Positions 18,358 to 26,426 of a DNA stretch of 64,000 nucleotides are shown one piece after another; the stretch's first letter is position 1; each line of letters begins with the position of its first letter. Under the pieces are notes generated by a model. That model saw only the letters and a list, made by a program, of their open reading frames with translations. It had not been told where the DNA came from and searched no databases. Source of the stretch: Sphingomonas kyeonggiensis (GTDB lineage: Bacteria > Pseudomonadota > Alphaproteobacteria > Sphingomonadales > Sphingomonadaceae); NCBI RefSeq assembly GCF_014204495.1, contig NZ_JACHLN010000005.1, forward strand, positions 62,001 through 126,000, given 5' to 3'. Made by a program: the position numbers and the translations under genes.

Positions 18358-19307
18358 TCCGCCATTTTCTGCCCATGCCCGGCCTGCTGCTTGCCGGCGC
18401 GCTCCACGCCCAGACCATCCCGGCGCCCACTCCCGCGCCGGTATCGGCGCCGTCCTCGGGCGTCACGCCGCCCGTCCAGGTCGCCGCACCGCCGCCCGCG
18501 GCCCTGCCCGTCGAGCCACGGCGGCCCTATCGGCTACCCAAGGCGGCGGGTCGTGTCGCCAAGGCCAATCGCGCGGCGACCCGCGAACCGGCCGCCGCCG
18601 GCTATCTCGGGGCCGAGCAGATCTACCCCTATGTCGAGGGCACGCTCTACCGCGTGTTCGGGGCCCCCGAGCGCGTCACCGACATCGCACTCCAGCCCGG
18701 CGAGGCGCTAGTCGCGATAGCTGCGGGGGACACCACCCGCTGGACGATCGGCGACACCAGCAGCGGAAGCGGGGAGGGCAAGCGCACGCATATCCTCCTG
18801 AAGCCGTTCAGCGCGGGGCTCGCCACGAACCTGGTCGTGACCACCGATAGGCGAAGCTATCACCTCGAACTCGCCAGCACTCCGGCGACCGCAATGGCGG
18901 CGGTGTCCTGGACTTATCCGGCCGATGCGCTGATCGCGCTGAAGCGGGACGCCGCCATCGCCGAAGCCGCGCGGCCGATTGCCGCAGGCGTCCCGCTCGA
19001 GGCGCTACGGTTCAGCTATCGGATCAGCGGCGACAATCCCGCTTGGCGGCCGTTGCGCGCCTTCGACGATGGCCACCAGACCTTTGTCGAATTCCCCGCC
19101 GGCATCGCCCAGGACGATGCGCCGCCCTTGTTCGTGATTGGTCCGGACGGCGCGGCCCAACTCGTCAATTACCGCATCGCCGGGCGCTTCTACATCGTCG
19201 ACCGGCTTTTCGCCGCGGCCGAGCTCCGGCTCGGCGGCAAGAAGCAGCAGGTGGTGCGGATCACGCGTGACGACGGGCGCAAGCACCGCGGAGGGCGCCA
19301 TGACTGA
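18354..19307 (+). CDS. trbG: P-type conjugative transfer protein TrbG (VirB9 family)
   Basis: A 317-aa periplasmic or outer-membrane channel protein. The signal peptide covers residues ~1-21, followed by a Pro/Ala-rich linker to about 85, then the CagX/VirB9 domain, whose start GYLGAEQIYPYVEGTLYRVF... is conserved in TrbG. It partners TrbI in the core complex. ATGA overlap with trbF; its end overlaps trbI by eight bases. Confidence 0.92.
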   Translation: MIRHFLPMPGLLLAGALHAQTIPAPTPAPVSAPSSGVTPPVQVAAPPPAALPVEPRRPYRLPKAAGRVAKANRAATREPAAAGYLGAEQIYPYVEGTLYRVFGAPERVTDIALQPGEALVAIAAGDTTRWTIGDTSSGSGEGKRTHILLKPFSAGLATNLVVTTDRRSYHLELASTPATAMAAVSWTYPADALIALKRDAAIAEAARPIAAGVPLEALRFSYRISGDNPAWRPLRAFDDGHQTFVEFPAGIAQDDAPPLFVIGPDGAAQLVNYRIAGRFYIVDRLFAAAELRLGGKKQQVVRITRDDGRKHRGGRHD

Positions 19308-20505
19308 AGCCGCCCCGGAAGCTGAGGCTGCGGCAGCACCCGCTCCAAAGGCCGATCCTGAGACTTTGGTGCTGCGGGCGCGACCGCGGCCGGTGGTGCG
19401 GTTCCGGCGTGGCGTGATCGTCGGAGCCGCACTGCTTGGCTCGACCGCGGTCGCCGGCATCGCCTGGCTTGGCCTCAAGCCGATCCATCTTGCCCCCGGC
19501 ACTCTGACCGAGGCGGGCGCCGACCCGCAGCCACGGAACGCCGAAGACGCGCTCGGCAAGGCACCCAAGAGCTATGGCGATATTCCCAAGCTCGGGCCGC
19601 CGCTACCGGGCGACCTTGGCAAGCCGATCCTCGACCATCAGCGCAGCCTCGCCGAGCCTATGGCGCCGATCGATCAGGACGCCGCGCAGGCGGCGCAGGC
19701 CATCGAAGCCGAACGGCAGCGCGTGGCGGCCGAGCGCAAGGCGGCGCGCGAAGCCGGGGTGATGGTCGCGACGAACCATGCTCAGGCCGGACCCGACCCG
19801 ATGGCACCGGCCGCGGCGCCGGTACCTGCGTCGCCGGGGAGCGCTCCCGCCGGCCAAGGCGGAAAGCTCGCCTTTCTCGAACGGAGGGCGGGCGACGAGG
19901 TCGTCGATCCCGGCCGCCTCCAGCCGGCGGCGGCGTCCACGGTGCTGAGCGCGGGCAGTGTAATCGCAGCCAGCCTCATCACCGGCCTCAATTCGGACCT
20001 GCCGGGTTTCGTCATCGCGCAAGTGAGCCAGCCCGTTTTCGACAGCCCGACGGGCAGGACGTTGCTGATCCCGCAGGGCGCGAGACTTCTCGGCCGCTAC
20101 GACTCCGTGGTCGCGTTTGGTCAGACCCGGGCGCTGGTCGTCTGGCAGCGGATTCTGATGCCGGACGGAAGTTCGATCAGCGTCGACAATCTGCCCGCGA
20201 CCGACACGCAGGGCTATGCTGGGCTCGCCGACAAGCTCGACCTGCATAGCTGGCAGCTCTTGAAGGGCGTCGGCCTCTCGACGCTTCTTGGGGTCGGCAC
20301 GCAGCTTTCGCTCGGCAACGACGAAAGTGATCTGGTTCGTGCGATCCGCGAGTCCGCTCAACAAGGCGGTGCGCGCGCCGGCGACAGGCTGGTGGAGCGC
20401 GCGCTCGACGTCCAGCCGACCATCCGCGTGCGGCCGGGTTGGCCGCTGCGCGTCATCCTGCACAAGGATCTGCTGCTGCCGGCCTGGACGGGAACGAGGC
20501 CGTGA
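19300..20505 (+). CDS. trbI: Conjugal transfer protein TrbI (VirB10 family)
   Basis: A 401-aa protein spanning the envelope: cytoplasmic N-terminus, one membrane segment at about 38-59, a Pro/Ala-rich periplasmic linker, and a C-terminal VirB10/TrbI domain (about 205-395) with the conserved IPQGARLLGRYDS region. I chose ATG 19300 since the longer open frame lies within trbG. It is the last channel gene of the block; the DUF2274 gene overlaps its stop. Confidence 0.93.
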   Translation: MTEAAPEAEAAAAPAPKADPETLVLRARPRPVVRFRRGVIVGAALLGSTAVAGIAWLGLKPIHLAPGTLTEAGADPQPRNAEDALGKAPKSYGDIPKLGPPLPGDLGKPILDHQRSLAEPMAPIDQDAAQAAQAIEAERQRVAAERKAAREAGVMVATNHAQAGPDPMAPAAAPVPASPGSAPAGQGGKLAFLERRAGDEVVDPGRLQPAAASTVLSAGSVIAASLITGLNSDLPGFVIAQVSQPVFDSPTGRTLLIPQGARLLGRYDSVVAFGQTRALVVWQRILMPDGSSISVDNLPATDTQGYAGLADKLDLHSWQLLKGVGLSTLLGVGTQLSLGNDESDLVRAIRESAQQGGARAGDRLVERALDVQPTIRVRPGWPLRVILHKDLLLPAWTGTRP

Positions 20506-20729
20506 CCGGCTTGCGCCTCGCCAAGCTGCCCGATCGTACGCCGGTCAAGCTGGCGGTTTCGATCTCCCCCGACCTGCATTCGGCCCTCTCCGAATATGCG
20601 GCGCTCTATGCCGAGACCTATGGGCGCGAGGAACCGGTGGCCGAGCTTGTGCCGGCGATGCTCAGCGCCTTTCTCGACAGCGACCGGGAGTTCGCCAAGC
20701 GGAGGCGGGCGCCTCCGGCGGGAAGCTGA
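20502..20729 (+). CDS. DUF2274 domain protein
   Basis: A 75-aa protein of the DUF2274 family, almost always found directly after trbI in P-type transfer loci. The N-terminus (LRLAKLPDRTPVKLAVSIS) followed by a helical segment is typical and hints at a ribbon-helix-helix-like fold; the function is unknown. It starts with GTG 20502 in a GTGA overlap with trbI; the next gene starts one base after its stop. Confidence 0.85.
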   Translation: MTGLRLAKLPDRTPVKLAVSISPDLHSALSEYAALYAETYGREEPVAELVPAMLSAFLDSDREFAKRRRAPPAGS

Positions 20730-20730
20730 C

Positions 20731-21009
20731 ATGGCGCCGAGGGAGACGCATCGGCATTGGACGGACCGCGGTCCGGTCGAGAATCCCGCCCTGGGGCGGG
20801 GGGGCGCGGTCCGCCTGCGCTATTCGCGCGCGCTCATCGAAGAGACGATCAGGGTGTGGCAGCCTTATTACGAAGCGCCGCTCACCGAGGCGGACGCCCA
20901 TCAGATCATCGAGAACATGACGATGTTCGCAGGGGCGTTGATGGGTCTGGGCGGGATCGTCCGGCCGCGCGGCGAAGACTTGTCCGAAACGGACAAGTCT
21001 CGCCCTTGA
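20731..21009 (+). CDS. Small conserved protein between DUF2274 and the recombinase
   Basis: A 92-aa protein I do not recognise by name. The middle (residues ~29-75) is helical and contains YSRALIEETIRVWQPYYEAPL followed by a DAHQIIENM motif. It starts one base after the DUF2274 stop, so it belongs to the transfer operon. Its last codons encode a perfect hairpin (20976-21000), which may end the operon. The longer open frame upstream is inside DUF2274 and is a shadow. Confidence 0.6.
   Translation: MAPRETHRHWTDRGPVENPALGRGGAVRLRYSRALIEETIRVWQPYYEAPLTEADAHQIIENMTMFAGALMGLGGIVRPRGEDLSETDKSRP
20976..21000 (+). other. Perfect 25-nt hairpin at the end of the transfer operon
   Basis: AGACTTGTCCG (20976-20986), loop AAA, CGGACAAGTCT (20990-21000): an 11-bp perfect stem. 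It lies within the last codons of the 92-aa gene and has no T-run after it, so it could be a terminator without a U-tract, a protein-binding palindrome or a recombination-related site. Confidence 0.55.
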
Positions 21010-21062
21010 CGCCTTGCCATCCGGCCCAAGTCCGCCAGACTGCGAAGGCGGCCGGCGGTGCC

Positions 21063-21092
21063 CTGACATGCGTTCCGTCGGCGCCATGTCAG
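21063..21092. promoter_or_regulatory. Inverted repeat just upstream of the serine recombinase
   Basis: CTGACATG (21063-21070) and CATGTCAG (21085-21092) form perfect 8-bp arms around a 14-bp spacer, ending 12 bp before the recombinase ATG. The place fits an operator for recombinase control or part of an element-end site. Confidence 0.45.
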
Positions 21093-21104
21093 CGGGAGTG
21101 AGCC

Positions 21105-22706
21105 ATGAGAAGACAATCGGATCGCCATCAGCCGTCCCCGAAAAGCAAGCGCGCTGTTCTCTATGCGCGTGTCTCCTCGAAGGAGCAGGAGCGCGAGGGC
21201 TTCTCAATCGATTCCCAGGTCAAGCTTCTCAAGGCCTATGCCGAGGAGCAGGGCTACAAGATCGTTCGCGAATATATCGATATCGAGACCGCCAAGGCGA
21301 GCGGCCGGACCTATTTCGGCGAGATGATCGCCTATCTGCGCAGCCATCCCGCGACGGACACGGTCCTGGTCGAGAAGACGGACCGGCTCTACCGCAACCT
21401 CCGCGACTGGGTGACGATCGACGACCTCGACCTCAGCATCCATTTCGTGAAGGAGAATATCGTCCTCGCGCCGGACTCGCGCTCCTCCGAGAAGTTCCTC
21501 CACGGCATCAAGGTGCTGATGGCCAAGAACTATATCGACAATCTTTCGGAGGAGGTTCGCAAGGGGATGCTGGAGAAGGCCGAACAGGGAATCTGGCCGT
21601 CGGCCGCGCCCACCGGCTATCGCAACGTCATCGGGCCGAACGGCAAACGCATCATCGAGGTCGAACCCGACACCGGTGCCCGGGTTACCCGGCTTTTCGA
21701 ATGGTATTCAACGGGCCTGTACTCGCTCAAGCAGGCGGCCGCGCGGGCGCGAGCCGATGGCATGACCTTCCGCGGCAGCAGAAAGCCCATCAGCTTGAGC
21801 AGCGTCCACAAGATCCTGCGCTCGCGGATCTACACCGGTGAGTTCGAATGGCTGGGCAAGCGCTATCAGGGCTCGCACGAGCCGCTGGTGTCGATCGAGA
21901 CCTGGGAACGGGTGCAGGGCGTCCTCGACGGGCGCCATACGGCGCGCATCCGCGGGATCGAGAAAGACTTCCTATTCACCGGCATGATTAGCTGCGGCCA
22001 TTGTGGCTGTGCGCTCGTCGGCGACATCAAGAAGAAGAAATACATCTACTACCGCTGCAGCCACGCGAAGCGGAAATGCCCCGAGCCCTATGTCCGAGAG
22101 GAGGTGTTGCTCGACCAGGTCGGCGACATGTTGGACCGTGTGTCGCTTTCGCCGGAGATGTTCCAGTGGTTGCGGAACGCGCTCCGGGAGAGCTTCACGG
22201 AAGTGCGTACCGATCACGACACGGCGGTGGCGCGGCTCACCAGGGAGCGGGAACGCCTTCGCGAGCGTCTCGGGCAGGTCTACATGGACAATCTCGATGG
22301 CCGCATCGAGGACGAGATTTATGCGGCGCTCACGGCGCAGTTCCGGGATCAGGAGCGCAAGGTCGCCAAGGAACTCGAGCGGCGGCACGAGGCCGATCTG
22401 AGCTACTTCGACGATGGAATCGCATTGCTGTCGGTTGCGCAGGATTCGAAGCGTCGGTTCCTCGAGGCCGATTTAGCGGCCAAAAAACACGTGCTTTCGG
22501 TGGTACTTTCGAACTGTTCGTTTCGGGATCGAAAGCTTTCGGCGGAGTACCGTAAGCCCTTTGATATCCTTGTGGAAAATACACCGCACGAAGGCGCCGC
22601 CGAAAAGGGCGGACGCGGCAAAAAAGCCAAAAATGCGAAGTGGCAGGGGCGCTCGGATTCGAACCGAGGGCCTTCGGTTTTGGAGACCGACGCTCTAACC
22701 AGCTGA
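21105..22706 (+). CDS. Large serine recombinase (element integrase)
   Basis: A 533-aa large serine recombinase. The resolvase domain holds YARVSSKEQE with nucleophile Ser24; a recombinase domain follows (about 170-280), then a zinc ribbon with CGHC at 297-300 and a second Cys pair near 318-324, and a coiled-coil region (about 365-430). Such enzymes integrate and excise phages and ICEs. The gene does not end before the chromosome: its last 21 codons (22641-22706) are read from the antisense strand of tRNA-Trp, the first of them exactly at the encoded CCA end. Thus its C-terminus is partly supplied by the target site. An inverted repeat lies just upstream. Confidence 0.9.
   Translation: MRRQSDRHQPSPKSKRAVLYARVSSKEQEREGFSIDSQVKLLKAYAEEQGYKIVREYIDIETAKASGRTYFGEMIAYLRSHPATDTVLVEKTDRLYRNLRDWVTIDDLDLSIHFVKENIVLAPDSRSSEKFLHGIKVLMAKNYIDNLSEEVRKGMLEKAEQGIWPSAAPTGYRNVIGPNGKRIIEVEPDTGARVTRLFEWYSTGLYSLKQAAARARADGMTFRGSRKPISLSSVHKILRSRIYTGEFEWLGKRYQGSHEPLVSIETWERVQGVLDGRHTARIRGIEKDFLFTGMISCGHCGCALVGDIKKKKYIYYRCSHAKRKCPEPYVREEVLLDQVGDMLDRVSLSPEMFQWLRNALRESFTEVRTDHDTAVARLTRERERLRERLGQVYMDNLDGRIEDEIYAALTAQFRDQERKVAKELERRHEADLSYFDDGIALLSVAQDSKRRFLEADLAAKKHVLSVVLSNCSFRDRKLSAEYRKPFDILVENTPHEGAAEKGGRGKKAKNAKWQGRSDSNRGPSVLETDALTS
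22641..22706. other. Probable attachment-site junction (recombinase end inside tRNA-Trp)
   Basis: The recombinase reading frame passes into the tRNA-Trp gene and stops within it. Elements that use a tRNA 3' end as target leave this arrangement at one junction. I see no second copy of the tRNA 3' end in the window, so the partner site would be left of position 1 or elsewhere. Confidence 0.45.
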
Positions 22707-22717
22707 GCTACGCCCCT
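22641..22717 (-). tRNA. tRNA-Trp (anticodon CCA)
   Basis: Read on the minus strand from 22717, the sequence folds as a complete tRNA: acceptor AGGGGCG pairs with CGCCCCT, D-arm GCTC...GAGC, anticodon arm with loop CTCCAAA giving anticodon CCA (Trp), T-arm CTCGG-TTCGAAT-CCGAG, discriminator G and an encoded CCA end at 22641-22643. Seventy-seven nucleotides. It is the boundary between the mobile region and the conserved chromosome. Confidence 0.95.
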
Positions 22718-22953
22718 GTGCGGACCGCGCATCTAGCGCGCGAAAGGGAAGGGAGCAAGGGCTAGCTTGGATTTGTTGCAAGCGGCGGGAAAGTTTGGGG
22801 AAAAGCGGAATTCCCGGAGCGTCCGGGGCGCGATCCCGGTGCCGAAGGCCCGGCTTTCGCGGGATCGGCCGCCGTGGAGCAGCCATGGGAAGCGTGACGA
22901 CGGCCGCGCGCATCCGCCGGCCGTCATCGCATCCTTGCACCAGGGCGGGAGCG

Positions 22954-24750
22954 CTAGTGATTGTCGCGCGGCAGCCCCTGCGTCTGGGCGATGCGCTGGA
23001 ACTGCTCCGACCCTTCCAGGATCGCGCCGGTATCCAGCTGGCCCACCAGCGTGCGCTGGATCTGCTGCCAGGGCGTCTGCGCCGCGGGATAGGGATAGCC
23101 GCCCTCGGCCTCGAGCGCGGCGCGGCGCGCCGCCAGTTCCTCCGGCGGCACCAGCATCTCGGCGGTGCAGCGGCCCAGGTCGATGCGCACCCGGTCCCCG
23201 GTCCGCAGCAGTGCGAGGCCGCCCATCGCCGCCGCTTCGGGCGCGGCATTGAGGATCGAGGGCGAGGCGGACGTGCCCGACTGGCGGCCATCGCCGATGC
23301 AGGGCAGGGCATGGATGCCGGCGCGGATCAGATAGGCGGGCGGGCGCATGTTCACCACCTCGGCCGCGCCCGGATAGCCGATCGGCCCGGCCCCGCGCAT
23401 CACCAGCAGGCTGTGCTCGGTGATGCCCAGCGCGGGATCGTCGATCCGGGCATGATAGTCTTCCGGTCCGTCGAACACGACGACCGGCCCCTCGAACGCA
23501 TTGGGGTCCTGCGGGTTCGAGAGATAGCGCCCGCGGAATTCCTCGCCGATCACGCTGGTCTTCATGATCGCGGCGTCGAACAGGTTGCCGCGCAGCACCA
23601 GGAAGCCCGACGCTTCGGAAAGCGGACGATCGAACGGCCGGATCACCGCCTCGTCCTCGATCTCGGCGGTGCGGCAATTCTCGCCGATCGTCTTGCCGTT
23701 GACGGTAAGCGCGCTCTCCGTGATCAGGCCGCGACTGATGAGCTGCGCCACGACGGCGGGAACGCCGCCCGCGCGATAATAATCCTCGCCCAGATATTCG
23801 CCGGCCGGTTGCAGGTTCACCAGCAGCGGCACGTCATGGCCATGTTCCTGCCAGTCGGCGATATCGAGCGAGACGCCGATATGGCGGGCGATCGCGTTGA
23901 GATGGATCGGCGCGTTGGTCGATCCGCCGATCGCCGAATTGACCACGATCGCGTTGAGGAACGCCTCGCGGGTCAGGATGTCGGAGGGCTTCAGGTCCTC
24001 GGCGACCATCTCCACGATGCGCTTGCCGGTGTGGTAGGCGGCTTCCTGCCGGTCGCGATAGGGGGCGGGGATGGCGGCGCTGCCCGGCAGCATCATGCCC
24101 AGCGCCTCGGCCAGGCTGTTCATCGTCGTCGCCGTGCCCATCGTGTTGCAATAGCCGGTCGAGGGCGCCGACGAGCTTACCAGCTTGATGAAGCCTTCAT
24201 CGTCGATCTCGCCGGCGGCCAGCATCTCGCGCGCCTTCCACACGATCGTGCCCGATCCGGTGCGCTCGCCGCGATGCCAGCCGTTGAGCATCGGGCCCAC
24301 CGACAGCGCGATCGCCGGGATGTTCACCGTCGCCGCCGCCATCAGGCAGGCGGGCGTGGTCTTGTCGCAGCCGGTGGTGAGCACCACGCCGTCGATCGGA
24401 TAGCCGTAGAGCAGCTCGACCAGGCCCAGATAGGCCAGGTTGCGGTCCAGTCCCGCGGTCGGTCGCTTGCCGGTCTCCTGGATCGGGTGCACCGGGAATT
24501 CGAGCGCGATGCCGCCCGCCTCGCGGATGCCTTCGCGGATGCGCTCGGCCAGCACCAGGTGGTGGCGGTTGCACGGGCTCAGGTCCGATCCGGTCTGGGC
24601 GATGCCGATCACCGGCTTGCCCGAGCGCAGTTCCTTCAGGCTCAGTCCGAAGTTGAGATAGCGCTCGAGGTAGAGCGCGGTCATGTCGATATTCTCGGAA
24701 TTGTCGAACCAGGCGCGGCTGCGCAGCTTGGGGAACGCGGAATCGGTCAT
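22954..24750 (-). CDS. IlvD/Edd family sugar-acid dehydratase (likely L-arabonate or D-xylonate)
   Basis: A 598-aa Fe-S dehydratase of the IlvD/Edd family. Cluster and metal residues are visible in LSPCNRH near 60, TGCDKTTPACLM near 127 and GYCNTMGT near 200; SGTSASPS near 500 is the conserved C-terminal active-site Ser region. Pentonate dehydratases of this family convert L-arabonate or D-xylonate to the 2-keto-3-deoxy acid. Given the arabinofuranosidase, AraD1-family gene and sugar transporter close by, L-arabonate is the best guess. It is read towards tRNA-Trp, downstream of the galM remnant, and probably shared a transcript with it. Confidence 0.85.
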   Translation of the reverse strand: MTDSAFPKLRSRAWFDNSENIDMTALYLERYLNFGLSLKELRSGKPVIGIAQTGSDLSPCNRHHLVLAERIREGIREAGGIALEFPVHPIQETGKRPTAGLDRNLAYLGLVELLYGYPIDGVVLTTGCDKTTPACLMAAATVNIPAIALSVGPMLNGWHRGERTGSGTIVWKAREMLAAGEIDDEGFIKLVSSSAPSTGYCNTMGTATTMNSLAEALGMMLPGSAAIPAPYRDRQEAAYHTGKRIVEMVAEDLKPSDILTREAFLNAIVVNSAIGGSTNAPIHLNAIARHIGVSLDIADWQEHGHDVPLLVNLQPAGEYLGEDYYRAGGVPAVVAQLISRGLITESALTVNGKTIGENCRTAEIEDEAVIRPFDRPLSEASGFLVLRGNLFDAAIMKTSVIGEEFRGRYLSNPQDPNAFEGPVVVFDGPEDYHARIDDPALGITEHSLLVMRGAGPIGYPGAAEVVNMRPPAYLIRAGIHALPCIGDGRQSGTSASPSILNAAPEAAAMGGLALLRTGDRVRIDLGRCTAEMLVPPEELAARRAALEAEGGYPYPAAQTPWQQIQRTLVGQLDTGAILEGSEQFQRIAQTQGLPRDNH

Positions 24751-24771
24751 CGGTAAGCCTTGTGTGCGTGC

Positions 24772-24989
24772 TCAATCCCGGCCCGAAGGCGCGGTGGTCG
24801 AGAAACGATAGAGGATCAGGTTGCGATAGATGGCGTCGCGTGCATGCCGTAGGCGTTAGACAGAGTTATTGCCTCGATCGCGCGCTCGTCCGCCAGGGCC
24901 CCGAAGGCCTTGCGCTCCGCCGTGGCGGCATGCGCCACGCCCGGCATGGCCAGGGGAAGCGCCAGCGCGAGCGCGATGATCGGCTTCAT
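24772..24989 (-). pseudogene. galM: Aldose 1-epimerase (galM) remnant with internal deletion
   Basis: From ATG 24989 there is a clean signal peptide (to about residue 21, VAHAAT) followed by ERKAFGALADERAIEAITLSNAYGM, matching the N-terminus of secreted aldose 1-epimerases. It then jumps, with a frame change near 24830, to DAIYRNLILYRFST, which matches the C-terminal end of the same family, and stops at 24772. Roughly 300 residues between are missing, so no enzyme can be made. The enzyme interconverts alpha and beta sugars and would fit the arabinose cluster. The 57-aa open frame 24816-24989 is what remains translatable. Confidence 0.65.
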
Positions 24990-25058
24990 TGCTATCTCCG
25001 TCGGGCATATTCGCGATATGCGGCGCCATCGGTTGTTGACGCCCGATTGGCTAATCAA

Positions 25059-25069
25059 TACTCCGACTA
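25059..25069. promoter_or_regulatory. FadR-type operator candidate upstream of the sugar transporter
   Basis: TACTCCGACTA has the spacing of the GntR/FadR consensus TNGTNNNACNA in reverse orientation (TAGTCGGAGTA), with one change in the core. It lies 54 bp before the transporter start and 70 bp before the divergent galM remnant. Confidence 0.45.
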
Positions 25070-25122
25070 GAAAGCAAAGAGCAACCCGCGCCGGACAGGG
25101 CGGCATGAGAGGAATGAGAGCC

Positions 25123-26412
25123 ATGGCATTGCCGCCGGGATCAACCGCGACCGTTGCGCATAACGACGTGGCGGGTGCGCCGCGCTACGGCCCGGCGCTT
25201 ACTCTGCTCGCCTCGCTCTTCTTCATGTGGGGCTTCATCAGCGTCATCAACGGCACGCTGCTGCCGCACCTGCGCAGTGTGTTCGCGCTCAGCTATTTCG
25301 AGACCGGCCTGATCGAATCGGTGTGGTTCATCGGCTATCTCCTCGCCTCGATCCCCGCGGCCAGGCTCATCGAGCGGATCGGCTATCAGCGCGCGCTCAC
25401 CACGGGTCTCGCGGTGATGACGATCGGCTCGCTGGGCATGATCCTCGCCGCCTGGCAGGTCTCCTACTGGATCACCATTGCCTCGCTGTTCATCGTCTCG
25501 TGCGGCATCGCGTTGCTGCAGGTTGCGGCGAACCCCTATGTCGCGGTGATCGGCCCGCCCGAGAGCGCTGAATCCCGCCTCACCCTGGTGCAGGCGTTCA
25601 ACACCACCGGCGACGTTCTGGCGATCCTGTTCGGCAAGTACCTCATCCTCGCGCGCACGACCGGCGGCACCACCGCGCAGGGTACCGAGCTCACCCACGC
25701 CCAGCGCATGGCCGACGCGCAGGCGACCGAATTGCCCTATCTGATCGTGGCGATCGTGCTCGCGATCCTCGCGTTCCTGATCGCGCGGGCGAAGCTCCCG
25801 GCGCTCGGCGCCGCCACCCGGCGGGTCTCGGCCGAAGAGCGCCGCAGCCTGTCGCTCTTCCGCCACCGCAACCTCATCCTCGGCTGTGTCGGCATCGCGC
25901 TCTGCGTGCTCGCCGAGATCGGCGTCGGCAGCTATTTCATCAACTTCGTGTCGCAACCCAGCGTCGCCAACCTGACCCAGGAGCATGCCGCCACCTATCT
26001 CACCCTGTTCTGGGGCGGGATGATGGTCGGCCGGTTCCTCGGCGCGGGGCTGATGCGCACGATCGCGCCGGAGCGCGTGCTGGCGCTGTTCGCGCTGATC
26101 GCGATGGGCGGCTCGCTGGTTGCCGTGTTCGTGCCGGGGCCGGTGGCGATGTACGGCCTGATCACGGTCGGGCTGGGCATTTCGATCATGTTCCCGGCGA
26201 TCTTCGCGCTGGCGATCCGCGGGCTGGGGCCGTTGACGGAGGAGGGGTCCGGGCTCCTCATCATGTCGATCGCGGGCGGCGCGCTGGCCTCGATCCAGGG
26301 CAAGATCGCCGACGGCTATGGCCTGCACTGGGGCTTTCTCGTCACCGCCGCGTGCAGCCTCTATGTGCTCTTTTATGCGCTATGGGGCTCGCGTCCCACG
26401 CCGAGGGCCTGA
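25123..26412 (+). CDS. Sugar MFS transporter (FucP/GluP type)
   Basis: About 429 aa with twelve predicted membrane segments. The first helix region SLFFMWGFISVINGTLLPHLR is the FucP-family hallmark, and QVAANPYVAVIG near residue 145 and FNTTGDVLA near 170 are further family signatures. Members are proton symporters for fucose, glucose, galactose or arabinose. The pentose genes around it suggest arabinose or an arabinoside. ATG 25123 is my choice; in-frame ATGs at 25105 and 25114 are alternatives. It converges on the GntR gene (14 bp gap). Confidence 0.85.
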   Translation: MALPPGSTATVAHNDVAGAPRYGPALTLLASLFFMWGFISVINGTLLPHLRSVFALSYFETGLIESVWFIGYLLASIPAARLIERIGYQRALTTGLAVMTIGSLGMILAAWQVSYWITIASLFIVSCGIALLQVAANPYVAVIGPPESAESRLTLVQAFNTTGDVLAILFGKYLILARTTGGTTAQGTELTHAQRMADAQATELPYLIVAIVLAILAFLIARAKLPALGAATRRVSAEERRSLSLFRHRNLILGCVGIALCVLAEIGVGSYFINFVSQPSVANLTQEHAATYLTLFWGGMMVGRFLGAGLMRTIAPERVLALFALIAMGGSLVAVFVPGPVAMYGLITVGLGISIMFPAIFALAIRGLGPLTEEGSGLLIMSIAGGALASIQGKIADGYGLHWGFLVTAACSLYVLFYALWGSRPTPRA

Positions 26413-26426
26413 GCCGGGCGCGGGCC

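Noticed and set aside
22795..24756. 653-aa open frame on the plus strand opposite the dehydratase
   Set aside because: It has no recognisable domain, while the opposite strand encodes a full IlvD/Edd enzyme; a high-GC shadow frame.
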